This document shows, piece by piece, positions 33,713 to 43,700 of a stretch of 64,000 nucleotides of DNA (the stretch's first letter is position 1; every line of letters starts with the position of its first letter). The notes beneath the pieces are model-generated. The model saw only the letters and a list, made by a program, of their open reading frames with translations, had not been told where the DNA came from and ran no database searches. Origin of the DNA: Apiotrichum sp. Y4204. Taxonomy: Eukaryota > Basidiomycota > Tremellomycetes > Trichosporonales > Trichosporonaceae. Made by a program: the position numbers and the translations under genes. The stretch spans positions 248,001-312,000 of the forward strand of contig JAMYHL010000028.1 of assembly GCA_025531455.1 (NCBI GenBank), given 5' to 3'.

Positions 33713-34304
33713 CGTGAATGGGTGGTGAGCTGGGCGTTGGAGAGTCTCGTCGCTGTGCTTTGTGCTTCGAGCTGCATACTTCGTTCTCGTCAGTGGCCGT
33801 TGCGCGTCATTGATCGCGATGAGGATAAGCACAGAATAACCATCGCGTGAGGCTCACGCCTCCGCCACCCTCTGTCCGCGTGCTATTCTCCAATTTATCC
33901 ACAATCGCCACCCAACGCCGCCCACCGGGCCCCGCACTGCCCCGCCGCGGTGATGATGCGGGCGACGCGAGCGATGGCGATGCCCATGCCCGATCGATGG
34001 CCGTCGGGCGACGACTGGGGAGGGCGGGCAGTGCATTCCGCGGAGACGGAGTGTACGGAGTGTCGATCGCTCGGCGCTCGGAAGGGAGGACTCCCACATG
34101 AAATGATTACAGGCACTCTTGGCTTCCAGAAGCTACCATCAACAGAGTCATCAACAACAACTTGTCATCGTTCCATTCTCCATTCTCTCTCTTCCGATTC
34201 TGTGTCAGAATCTCTCTCTCGCCCTCCGCTCACCTCCTCTCCCCCTCGCTCACCACCAGTCACCCTCCCGGCGCTGACTACCCCGCCACTCACTCACTCA
34301 CAGA
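33713..34304. promoter_or_regulatory. Divergent promoter between VPS38 and the FYVE-RING gene
   Basis: This 592-bp gap separates two genes whose products both act in the PI3P/endosome pathway, so shared control is conceivable. It has no TATA-like element and ends in CT-rich leader sequence before 34305. Confidence 0.35.
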
Positions 34305-35808
34305 ATGGCTGCCGCCCCACAGCGGGGCATGCCGATCCGTACGTAGTCCTCTGGTCGGCACTGACAGCAGTATCTGGTCCCCCTCCCCTCGTCGAGTCCT
34401 CAGGTATGTCTCCGTACAGCTCAGCTATTTTTGAAGGCCACCACAGCTGACATCAGCATGCAGACAGTGCGGACGCGACTTCAATCCCCTCTGGCGCCGG
34501 AGCAAAGCATGCGGGCACTGCGGGTACGAGTACTGCTCCTCGTGCATTGACGAAGGACACGCACTCATGCCCCGGCGCGCGGGGCAGGCGAGGCACAATG
34601 CAGGCCCCCTCACGGATATCCGTGATGTTCTCCTTGGCCCGCAGCAGCTCGCGCCGGGGTACGATGTCGAGCCCGTGTGTCGGCACTGCCTGGGCATGCT
34701 ACAGGGTGGGTGCTATGGAGATCATAACGGTACAGCACTGATGGCAGTCACGGCCGCGCCGCCCGCCACGCTCCGCACGCTGCCGCTAAAGCGGCTCAAG
34801 GAGTATCTCACCGCGTATGATATCAAGGTCGTCGGCGTGATGGAGAAGGAAGACATTGTGCAGGCTGCCCTCGCTGCGCGTAGTCCCGCAACGGGGTGTC
34901 TCCTTCCCGAGCACGAGAGCTACTACCGCCGCAAGAGCGTGCCGCGGCAGGGACGCATCCCCGGACCGGTGCCGGGACACACGCCGCGCCAGCCGCCGCC
35001 GCCGCCGCGGAATCCCTACGCGCCGCGAACAGCTCCCACGCGCCCTCCGCCGCCGCGGGCACAACCACAGCCACAACAGCAGGCACCCCGGCCGCAGCCC
35101 CGCACCCAGCCCCGCGCGCAGCCCGCACCGAGACCCGCGCCGCCTCAACCGCGCCCCCCGCCGCAAGCACCCCGCAATCCCCCGCCGCCAGTCCCCACGA
35201 TCCTCAGCCTCGTGCCCCTCCCGAAATCCTACCTCTCCTCTCTCTCGATCGGCACGCTCAAGGCGATTCTGTACGACAACCACGTGCGCGTGGATTTCAA
35301 GCAGGTGCTGGAGAAGAACGAGCTCATCGACCGCGTACATGAGCTGGTGGAGCACGAGCGGCGGCGGTTAGAACGGCAGCGGATCGCGGAGGAGCGCGAG
35401 GCCGCCGAGGCCGCAGCGGTACTGGCGGCGTCGCGCGGCGAAGCACCACCCGAGCCGATTCCGGACATTGCGAGTCCGTCTCCGGAGGCGGCGTCTCCGC
35501 CCCCTGCTGAAGAGCGTCATCCGCCGACCGGCCCAGCGCCGGATACGGATCGCGGACTCTGTGTCGTGTGTCAGGACAGCGAGGCGACGCTCGCGGTCGT
35601 CGACTGCGGCCATCTGGCCATGTGCCAACGTGGGTGCTGTCCTGTTTCATTCACTGATGACAGAATGCTCGGAACTCATCATGGCAACAACGAAAGAGTG
35701 TCCTCTTTGCCGCACGCGCATTGTCACCCCGTGAGTTGACATGACCGACGTTCCAGCTCGCCAAGACTAACGTGCAGACAACGCCTCATCCGCATCTACC
35801 GCGTATAG
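34305..35808 (+). CDS. FYVE-RING E3 ubiquitin ligase (Pib1 / RNF34-RFFL type)
   Basis: There are six exons: 34305-34338, 34371-34403, 34457-34705, 34748-35629, 35664-35730 and 35778-35808, giving 431 residues. An N-terminal FYVE-type zinc finger (CRQCGRDFNPLWRRS, then CGHCGYEYCSSC and CRHC) is followed by two SAP-like helices (LKRLKEYLTAYDI and IGTLKAILYDN). A Pro-rich linker separates them. A C-terminal RING contains CVVCQDSEATLAVVDCGH and KECPLCRTRI. This layout matches endosomal/vacuolar ligases that bind PI3P and ubiquitinate membrane cargo. The 42-nt intron at 34706-34747 is in frame. Exon 2 could begin at 34368 because its acceptor is CAGCAG. Confidence 0.9.
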
Positions 35809-36723
35809 TTATAGATTCCATAGGTCCCTGTGTCTACAGGCATGTACATCTGCCCCGAACACGGTACGTTGCCCTAGCTGTTGTGACGGTGAAAATGCGG
35901 TGAAAAGGGGAAGAGCTGAAAGACGGGAAGATACCAGGACACCCGATGGATACTTACGACTGAGGTTCTGAATCTGAAGCCGGCTGCAGTGCTGAACGCA
36001 GTTGTTATCCACTCTAACTAACGTCAAAGTGAAGCGATGCATTCCAGTCCACAGGGAGAACGCGTCTTAGCCCCTCAAATGCGCGTCGCGCGGAGAGTTG
36101 ATGCTGTGCTTATACTGAACCCCTTTGGTCGCCAATCAACAATTCAAGAGTCACAAGAGTACCGACAAGCCGGATACAGTCGATATAATATAATCTTTTG
36201 AGACTCTGCAAAGCGCGAGCCAACGTGCGGCAGGCCGTGCAAGACCAGATGGTAGCCTTTACGGTATTTCTATCTGTGGGACGAAGAGAAGAGTGTGGTA
36301 CAGCGGCATCTTGGCAGTCTTGTGGCTGTACCTCGGCGAGTTTTTCTCTCTCTGAGTTCCCACAACAGTGGTTTCACATCACACAGAACATCAACAACCT
36401 GCGACAAACCTCGGAGGTCTGTCTCAAATACTGCAACACCCTCAAGCGATTGGTTGGCGTGCGAGTGATCCCTCGGCCACAGCACACAAGGATCACTTAA
36501 ACCTCATTTGCTGGTTGGAACACTCATATACCCCCCTCCTCTACTCTCCGTTCACATGTGGCTCACTGGGTGTGCCCCTGACGCTGTCTGTACCGCTCTA
36601 CACCGCGTTGATCACATTGCACCGTCCACCGCCTCGGTGTTCACTCCTCCCTATTCCAGTGCACCCCAACTCGCCCATGACTACTGACTCCTGCTCCTCA
36701 CTGTTGCGAGGTTCGACGACTAC
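35809..36723. other. Intergenic
   Basis: About 0.9 kb lie between the RING gene and the promoter of family-S gene 3. No coding or RNA signal is apparent. Confidence 0.4.
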
Positions 36724-36730
36724 TATATAA
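36724..36730 (+). promoter_or_regulatory. TATA box of family-S gene 3
   Basis: TATATAA lies 131 nt upstream of the ATG. Confidence 0.5.
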
Positions 36731-36773
36731 CCGGATCATTGACCTCTTCCTTCCCGCCACCAACAGCAACTAA

Positions 36774-36806
36774 ATACATCAAGCCGGCCAATACATCAAG
36801 CCGGCC
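36774..36806 (+). repeat. Direct repeat in the leader of family-S gene 3
   Basis: The 16-bp sequence ATACATCAAGCCGGCC occurs twice, separated by a single A, about 50-80 nt upstream of the start codon. Confidence 0.9.
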
Positions 36807-36854
36807 TTGGACAAAACAACTCACACCACTCACACCGCTCACACATCCGGCGCG

Positions 36855-37853
36855 ATGCGTTTCACCACAGCTTACATCCTCCTCGCGTTCCTCGGCGCCG
36901 TCGCCGCCATCAACCCGGCCGCCCCCTCCGCCCCGGCAGTGACCAGTATAAGCCTGGCGGGTAGCATGTTGCGACACAAGAGCGTGGACGCGACCGACCC
37001 GTCCAACCTCGACGCGGTGAGCGCGCGTATACCTGAAGTGGACGGGCCAAAGAACGCGGAAAGTTTTATTCCTGGCGGGCACGACGAGGGCGAGATCCCG
37101 GAAGAAGTCATCGAGGGGATCCGCGACCCGGGACTTGAGCCGGATGAAGAGGAGCGCGTAGTCCTGGAAAAGCGGAGGCGCAACCCCATGTCCTCGTATG
37201 GCAAGGATACCAAGGCGGTGATCGCAAGTCTCGCGCCCGAACACGCAATGAGCGTCATTGAGAAGATGCTCCGCAAATACGGGTTTGATCGCGTCGAAGT
37301 GGACGCGCTTCTCGACCTCATCGAGAGCGTTCATCAGACTCGCGAGCTAATCAACGCCGTGACGCCCGATAACGACGACGTACCCCGTCAACCTGCAGAG
37401 CCGCACGGGGGTATCGACAGCTTTGTGCTGACACATGTTGAGCGTGTCGTCCCCAGCCGCAGTGCTGTAGAGGTCATTGGGATGATGCTCCCCAAGCTCA
37501 AGCTTGAGGACCTCGAGGTCGACGCGCTACTAGAGATTATCGAGAAGGCGAAGCGCACGCGCGATCTCGTCGAGGGCGTCACTACCGGACAGCTGGGCGA
37601 GCTCGGTCCGGGGGGACGCAAGGGTGGGTCGCTTTCCAGTATCCCCCCCGAGAGCCGTGAGCAGGTAGAGAAGCAGCGTCTCGAAGAGTACACTGAGCAG
37701 GCACGTATTCGCTCGTCCCTTGGCGTGCCGTATGCCACCAGCCTGCTCGCCACCGCCACTTCTACTACCCCGGCCCCGACACCGACTGGCGCCCCCGCCG
37801 TGCCTAAGTCCGGCGGGCGGAAATCGAAGATTCGCATTGCCAGGGAGGACTGA
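36855..37853 (+). CDS. Family-S secreted protein 3 with duplicated helical motif
   Basis: A single exon encodes 332 residues. The signal peptide MRFTTAYILLAFLGA is almost identical in pattern to family-S proteins 1 and 2. The helical motif appears twice: residues 118-170 (nt 37206-37364, with LAPEHAMSVIEKML and VEVDALLDLIESV) and residues 191-243 (nt 37425-37583, with VVPSRSAVEVIGMML and LEVDALLEIIEKA). A dibasic KRRRN sequence just before the first copy (residues 106-110) could be a Kex2-type processing site. The C-terminus is Thr/Pro-rich and then basic. There are no cysteines. The function is unknown. The duplicate motif shows that this is a repeatable domain rather than chance similarity. 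Confidence 0.82.
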   Translation: MRFTTAYILLAFLGAVAAINPAAPSAPAVTSISLAGSMLRHKSVDATDPSNLDAVSARIPEVDGPKNAESFIPGGHDEGEIPEEVIEGIRDPGLEPDEEERVVLEKRRRNPMSSYGKDTKAVIASLAPEHAMSVIEKMLRKYGFDRVEVDALLDLIESVHQTRELINAVTPDNDDVPRQPAEPHGGIDSFVLTHVERVVPSRSAVEVIGMMLPKLKLEDLEVDALLEIIEKAKRTRDLVEGVTTGQLGELGPGGRKGGSLSSIPPESREQVEKQRLEEYTEQARIRSSLGVPYATSLLATATSTTPAPTPTGAPAVPKSGGRKSKIRIARED

Positions 37854-38240
37854 GCGCGCAGTGATGTCGTAGAAACATAGATGGCCATCCGGGGGCCGTT
37901 CCTAGATTTTAGACTGTGATGTACGAGTGGTGTACTCTGAGGCCATCTCGTTGACTTGACAAGCTTTCAGGACTGACAAAGACCGACACTGACTGCATCT
38001 GAACCCCGAGTTTCCCGTGGGTAACTGTGCGCCCCTTCTATGTAAGTGCGGTGCTTCTTGTGCCGCCCTCCAATCCACAGTTCACAAACACATTCCAGCA
38101 CACAGCGCACTTCATCCCGAGGGAAAACTCTGACAAAATTACATGTGCAGGCTGTACAACATGTGCAGGCTGTACAGCACAAAATTGAATGTTTGAGCTG
38201 TTGCGGTCCAAAGCCTAAATGCTGGTTGCTGCACGCCAGC
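37854..38240. terminator. Convergent 3' region with an 18-bp direct repeat
   Basis: Family-S gene 3 and the leftward small secreted gene end here. It contains the direct repeat at 38141-38176. No gene is present. Confidence 0.5.
38141..38176. repeat. Perfect 18-bp tandem duplication
   Basis: ACATGTGCAGGCTGTACA occurs at 38141-38158 and again at 38159-38176, about 65 nt beyond the stop of the 38.2-kb gene and so probably in its 3' UTR. On that strand each unit starts with TGTACA. Confidence 0.95.
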
Positions 38241-38691
38241 CTAAGCCCCGCCGGCATCGACGGCGCTCGCCATCTGCTGCTCGTGCTCCTCGCGCTTCCG
38301 GCCAAACGGACACCACTTGCCGACGGGGCAGCACTTCTTGCCGTCGTCAATACAGTAGTACCCGTACTCGCAGTACGTGTTTCCTACGCGTCAGCTGATG
38401 GATCTTCATAATTACAAGGTTGCTGTATGGCTATTTGTGGCTCATGGGTTTTATTACGATTACGGTTTTCATGTTCCCGAACAACGGCTACTCACCGCCC
38501 TTGCAGCAGTTGACCTCGTGATCGAAGCACTTTCCGCCGGGCTTGCAGTTCATCCCAAACTTGCCGTGCTTGCCGCAGAATCCGCGCTTCTCGACCTCGC
38601 CGCTGGAGTCACGGGCGTCCAGGGGGTCAGAGCCGGGCGCCGCGATGGCGAACGAGGCGGCCGTCAGGAGGAAGAGGTGCTTAAGGAGCAT
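38241..38691 (-). CDS. Small secreted 10-cysteine peptide precursor A
   Basis: The exons are 38496-38691 and 38241-38383, giving 112 residues. A signal peptide of about 18 residues ends at AIAAP, followed by an acidic propeptide closing with EVEKR. The predicted mature peptide starts GFCGKHGKFGMNC and holds ten cysteines, including two CC pairs (NCCKGG and KCCPVGKWCP). It ends at a second dibasic site (GRKR), after which a short tail ends in SAVDAGGA. The intron splits a Gly codon after the first CC pair at the same position and phase as in gene B. A TATAAA box lies 111 nt upstream. The spacing is somewhat granulin-like. Function is unknown: a secreted signalling, defence or host-interaction peptide are all possible. 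Confidence 0.88.
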
Positions 38692-39926
38692 TGTAAATCG
38701 GGAGGGATGAGGGCGTTTGAAGTATCTAGTGAGAGATTGGAGGTGTGGCGAACTTGAGGCTAGACTCAATGGAGCGCCGAACCGCGCCCCCCCTCCGTTT
38801 TTTATATCGTGATGACTCCGTATGACACCAACGGCGAGGCCACCTGCCTGCTACACCGATGCACCTCCGAAAGACTCTCGCGCGTCATTCAAGGAATTAC
38901 TTATGGGTATGGCCAGACAAAGCTGCCACACGAACCTGTGCCACTGCGACAGCCTTACACCGCAGCGTTTGGAGCTCCAAACCCACGCGACTCGTTATCG
39001 TCACTCGCACGAGTCATGTGTCGGCTCCGTACGTACCGCAGTACCGCAGGCGACGCGTTTGGTATCGAGTTCTCCGTCGGGCGCGACGAGGGGCTGTGGA
39101 CCTTGTGGGGGGCTGTATCTGTATCCGATCCCCCGCAGATAACCTTTTGGGTTCTTATTTTGGGTATACCGGTCTTGGCGCTCGAGTAAGTGTGGCATGT
39201 GGAACGCTCACACCGCTTCTCACGTGTCCACGATCCTGTGTTTGCGCGTCTGCAGTATCGGAATCTGCATGTGCACCACTCCGTCGGATCCTGGAACCTT
39301 TCATTAGTGTAGGTTAATGGAGGTTTGGCTGGCGCCGCACATTCCTCCGCCCAGAGATACCTTGTGGACGTGGGGTGCATGGCACGCACAGCGTGAGCAT
39401 GTCAAGTATGAAACCGGTGCTCGGGGATCAGGGCTTGATTTGCGGTGTCTGGAAGCGGGAGTGGAGTTGATCACTGAGAACAGGCTTCCGCCGCTTTCGC
39501 CACTCCGCCGCGTTGTCACTTCGCCACTCCGCTTGCACCCGCCGACCATTGCGACACACCAGCTCACCTGATCGCCAGCAACACCTTTGCGGTGGCAGGG
39601 CCCGCGAGACTGCACTGACTGCACTGACTGCACTGACTGCAGAGACCGCAGAGGTCCGCAGGATTGAGATCGTCCGCGAGCGCAGCTCGCCCGTCGACCC
39701 CGACGGTCTATTCGAGCTTGTCGTGCGGCCCGTCGTGGCAGTTCCGAGGTTCCGGCGGCTTGTTTGTGTCCGTCAAGAACGAGCCGCCGTCTAGTTTCCA
39801 GAGACTCCAGTTGTCTTCTTGCCGCATCTCAACACCAGTCCGGGAGTCAAACGATGCTGAAGCCGCAGAGATCTCCGCACGTCTCCAGTGCGTGCAGTGA
39901 CTGTAGCTTACTTGGCCAGTCTACGC
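38692..39926. promoter_or_regulatory. Divergent region between the two 10-cysteine peptide genes
   Basis: About 1.3 kb separate the start codons of peptide genes A and B. It contains a TATAAA for gene A (minus strand, 38802-38807), a TGCACTGAC tandem at 39610-39636 and, close to gene B, a TATATAAA and a 14-bp repeat. No coding frame is convincing. Confidence 0.5.
39610..39636. repeat. 9-bp tandem repeat
   Basis: TGCACTGAC occurs three times in a row within the divergent region. Confidence 0.85.
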
Positions 39927-39937
39927 GATATATAAAC
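39927..39937 (+). promoter_or_regulatory. TATA box of peptide gene B
   Basis: GATATATAAAC lies about 105 nt upstream of the ATG. Confidence 0.55.
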
Positions 39938-39939
39938 GG

Positions 39940-39967
39940 CAGTCATCCATATCCAGTCATCCATATC
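39940..39967 (+). repeat. 14-bp direct repeat in the leader of peptide gene B
   Basis: CAGTCATCCATATC occurs at 39940-39953 and 39954-39967, directly after the TATA box. Confidence 0.95.
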
Positions 39968-40038
39968 CATCAGCCATCGAGCTCCAAGCCTCGCCCAAGT
40001 AACCCTCTTTAATCTCAAGCCCTAACCCTCATTTCTCA

Positions 40039-40441
40039 ATGCTCGTCAAGCTTCTTATCGCCCTCGCCGCCGCGACTCTCACGGTAGCGACCCCCGGTCT
40101 CAGCGGCGCGACGGACGCGCTGTCCGCGCGCAATGCGGGGCTCGAGAAACGCGGCAGCTGCAACTCAGGCAACAGCTTTGGGATGAACTGCGTGGCCGGC
40201 GGAATCTGCTTCGACCACGAGGTCAACTGCTGCTACGGCGGTGAGTAAAAGTCAATTCTTCCGTAAGTTTGCAAAGACTGACAAGACAGCGGGCACGTAC
40301 TGCGAGTACGGGTATGCATGCATCGAGAACGGGACAAAGTGCTGCCCCGTCGGCAAGTGGTGTCCCTCCTGGTGGCCGTGGAAGCGCGATGCCAAGGACA
40401 ATGGTGTCGTTGCCGAGGCGGTCGATGCTGGAGCGGCCTGA
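40039..40441 (+). CDS. Small secreted 10-cysteine peptide precursor B
   Basis: The exons are 40039-40240 and 40290-40441, giving 117 residues. The layout equals that of gene A: signal peptide, propeptide ending GLEKR, ten-cysteine core beginning GSCNSGNSFGMNC with FDHEVNCC, GTYCEYGYACI and KCCPVGKWCP, a second dibasic KR after WWPW, and a tail ending AVDAGAA. The two cores share cysteine spacing C-x7or8-C-x5-C-x6-CC-x5-C-x5-C-x6-CC-x5-C, and the intron sits in the same Gly/Ala codon. It is divergently oriented to gene A. It is clearly a paralogue, and selection has kept the processing sites as well as the cysteines. No known family is named with confidence. Confidence 0.88.
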
Positions 40442-40737
40442 GTCTAGGCGTGAGGAAAGTGCCAAACAATTCTGAGCGAGGGCCGAGCAGGGAGGACATC
40501 GAAACAGAAGATCTATAAGCAATGCAGTGTCGTGTCCGAGCATCATCATGTGGTTGAAAGCTCAAACCTTGGTCAGTGATTGAAAGGTGGGAAGTGAGAG
40601 CACCCGGCATGCCTACGACTACACAAACGGGCATTAAACTGCAGTTTGGCTGCAACAGTTGCTTAAACACGAGATTTGATACACCAATCAGTGAGACACA
40701 ACATCAGTTCCCCGACAAGCGTCAAAAGAGTGCATCA

Positions 40738-43700
40738 CTACTCCTCCATGGGGACGTCGCCGTCGTGCTCGCCTCCCGCTTCAGCCGCATCGGCCACCTC
40801 GGCCTCATGCTCGTGGGGTTCGCTGGCGGGCGTCGGGGCATTCGAACTGGCGCCAACGCTCCCGCTCGCGCGCCCACGACCACGCCCACGGCCCCGTCCA
40901 CGTCCCCCGCGCCCTCTGCCGCGCCCACGCCCGCTTCCGCGCGACGTGGGGGTGTTGGCCGCACTGGCCGTCCCGCTCGGTCCGGCGCTCGCGGTCACGG
41001 TCGCTGTCGGTGTCGCCCCTCCGCGTCCACGGCCGCGACCACGACCGCGCCCAGGCGCTGCGCCGCGACCACGGCCGCGCGTCGATGGGCGCGGCTCGTC
41101 GTCCTCGTCCTCCGAGTCCTTCAGTTCCGGCGGGGCAGGGATATCGATCACTTCCGGCTCTTGTGGCGGCACAATCTCCGCGCCCCGCCAAGGGAGAGGT
41201 GGGTCGGTAAACCTTTGGTGCGCGATGGGGGGAATGCGCGAGCTGGCGGGCTGGAAGTCGTCGTCCGTCCGCAATGACACCTGGGTGCGCATCGGGCGGC
41301 TTGGGTCAATTGGGAAGGGACCAATATACCACTGGGGGGCCTCCTTGGGAAGAACTGGCGGCAAAGGGGTTTCCGGCGTTGGTATTGTTTGCTTATCCGC
41401 AATTGGCGGCCAGACGCGCCCGAGCACAAGGAAGCCAAAGCCGTCCATCTTGATCTGGATTTCGAGGGCGCAATGATTCATTATCTCAATGCGGTCGCCG
41501 TGGAACATTGTCAAGTCGCCGACTGTTGTGCCTGTAGCAGGGCTGCGGATCCGCAAGGTCGCGTCTGAGCCCAGAACCATCAAGTTGCTGAAATCCGAGT
41601 TGGGAGCAAAGGGAATCGTCTGTCGTCAGACATGCTGAGGTGTGTTTACGTACCGCAACAAAGTGTTTGCGCAGGGAGGCGGGAAACGCGGCAATCATCA
41701 GAGACGTGAAGCTGCTGTCAGTTCTCTGTGGCAGAAAGTAACTCACTCATTGTCCGGCCCCAACATCGAGTACTTCTTCATAAGCTGTCGGAGCTCCTCC
41801 ATCAACGGTGGACAGTCCTTCCACGGGCGCGGCCGCGATGTCGGAAAGTGAGCGAGGGCCGGCGCCGCCCTGTTGCCACAGGTAAACGTGTAGAATGGGC
41901 ACAGAGCGAGCTCTGTCGTCCGCGACGAGGTGGCACTGAGGTAATGCCGCGAAAACGGAATCTGGTTCTCCCCCTGATCCTGCAGACGGAGCAAAAAGTC
42001 ATCGGCCTCGCTGGTGGGACTTGTCGCATGCGTGATGCGGACGTGCTTGTCCCCCATCGGCTTATCGAGAATATAAACGGTGCTGTGGACATTGGGATCG
42101 TCCGAAGTTGGTAACTGCCTATGATCGTAATGTGCCAGTGTTGATGCTTGTTCGGGAGTCCTGGGTCCGGTGTACTTTATCCGCATGGGTGGGGCGAGCG
42201 CATCCGCAGAGTACACCTTGCGCCGCGGCTTGTCCACCAGCCCGCAGCCTTCACACACAAACCCGATCCAGTCGCGGCGCTCATTCGCGCACCGACATTG
42301 CCGGCACACCCATGCCCGCCACAGGTCCGCGTTCGCGTCGTATCGCTGAACATCGGCCGGGGTCTCCTGTACGTCTGGGCCAACAAGGTCCAGGTTGAGT
42401 TGCCGAGGGAGGAATCGTATCATTTTCCGGACCTCACCAGGACAAGCGGCGGCACGGCACTGCTGCCAGTCTGCCATCAGCCCAGACAAGACACCAAAAC
42501 TCACTCAGCTTGGGCTGGACGTCCTTGAAGAACATTTCGCAACGCTCGTTGAGGCAGGGCGCCTGGGACTCGTACACCGTTTCGCTATCCATGCGGCACT
42601 TCTGACAGATGAGCAGGCCAGTCTTGAAAATCGCTTCCATCTCCATCATCGCTGGGTCCTGAGATGGACTAGGAACGAATCTCCGCCCGCGAGGGGTGGT
42701 TGGCCCCGAGATGCCTGGCCCGCGTATGGCCCAGGTATCGTCGCCGGCCTCGACATAGGGTGTGCCGTTCGCTTTGGGATCCGACTCAGCGGACCACCAT
42801 GGCATCTCGTCTGCCTGGTCCTTGCTGCCACACCACTCAAACTGAAAGTACCATGAAACCATGTCGCTATTGTCAACAGGCACAGTCCACGCGTCGGTTA
42901 CCCAAAACCAACCCAGCACGACCAGCGGGCGGGGAAGCTTGTAGGGAAAACCGACATAGTCCTCCGACACAGCTAGAGCGACGGGTGTCCGTGCCCGTTG
43001 TGCCATGAAGAGGGCCTCCAGAGGTGCAGCCTCCGGCACCTCGTCGCGTCCCGTGCCGCTCATAAACGTTGCGTGGTCGGGGGTAGCGCCCGGAGCATCA
43101 ACGCGTTTCTTCAAAGCTTCAGGATCAGATGCAGGGTTGGTGTCAGTGTTGAAGGCGTCGGCAATGTTGCTGCTCCGCCTCGTTGGCGCGGGGGGCCTCG
43201 GGTCCTTCGAATATCGTTTCCGTGGAGACCCACTGTTCAGTTAGCTACAAAAGCCAATCGTTCAATCACTCACATCCCGGCGAGGATGGTTCCCACATCC
43301 TCCCTCTGTCCAAAGAACGGCCTAATTGTGGGATTTCCTTCCAGAAGCACTCCACGCGCTATCCCGCTGTCGCCAATCTGGACGCTGGCGCCCATTGTAG
43401 GCACCGGATCGCGAAGATATTCGGTCGCAGCGAACAGCGCACGCCGGCGAATGGCCCACACCGGACATATGGCGCGCGTCTTCTCCAGTTTCGGCTTGTC
43501 GTCGCTCTTCCGCACGCGCGCAGCGTACGCTTCGTCCTCGGCAGTGGGCGTGACGTCTTCGGGGCGGTACGGGAGGTAATTTGGCGGCGGGAGTTGCTGG
43601 GGTTTCTTGGGCGGCGCGCGCGGCTTGCGCGTACTCCCATCCACGTTCATCAGGTTGGGATCCACCTCGTCCGTCATCCGGCGGGGCTTCTTGACGCGCT

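Noticed and set aside
40019..40030. Telomere-like CCCTAACCCT just before peptide gene B
   Set aside because: Only about one and a half units; no array, so chance is adequate.
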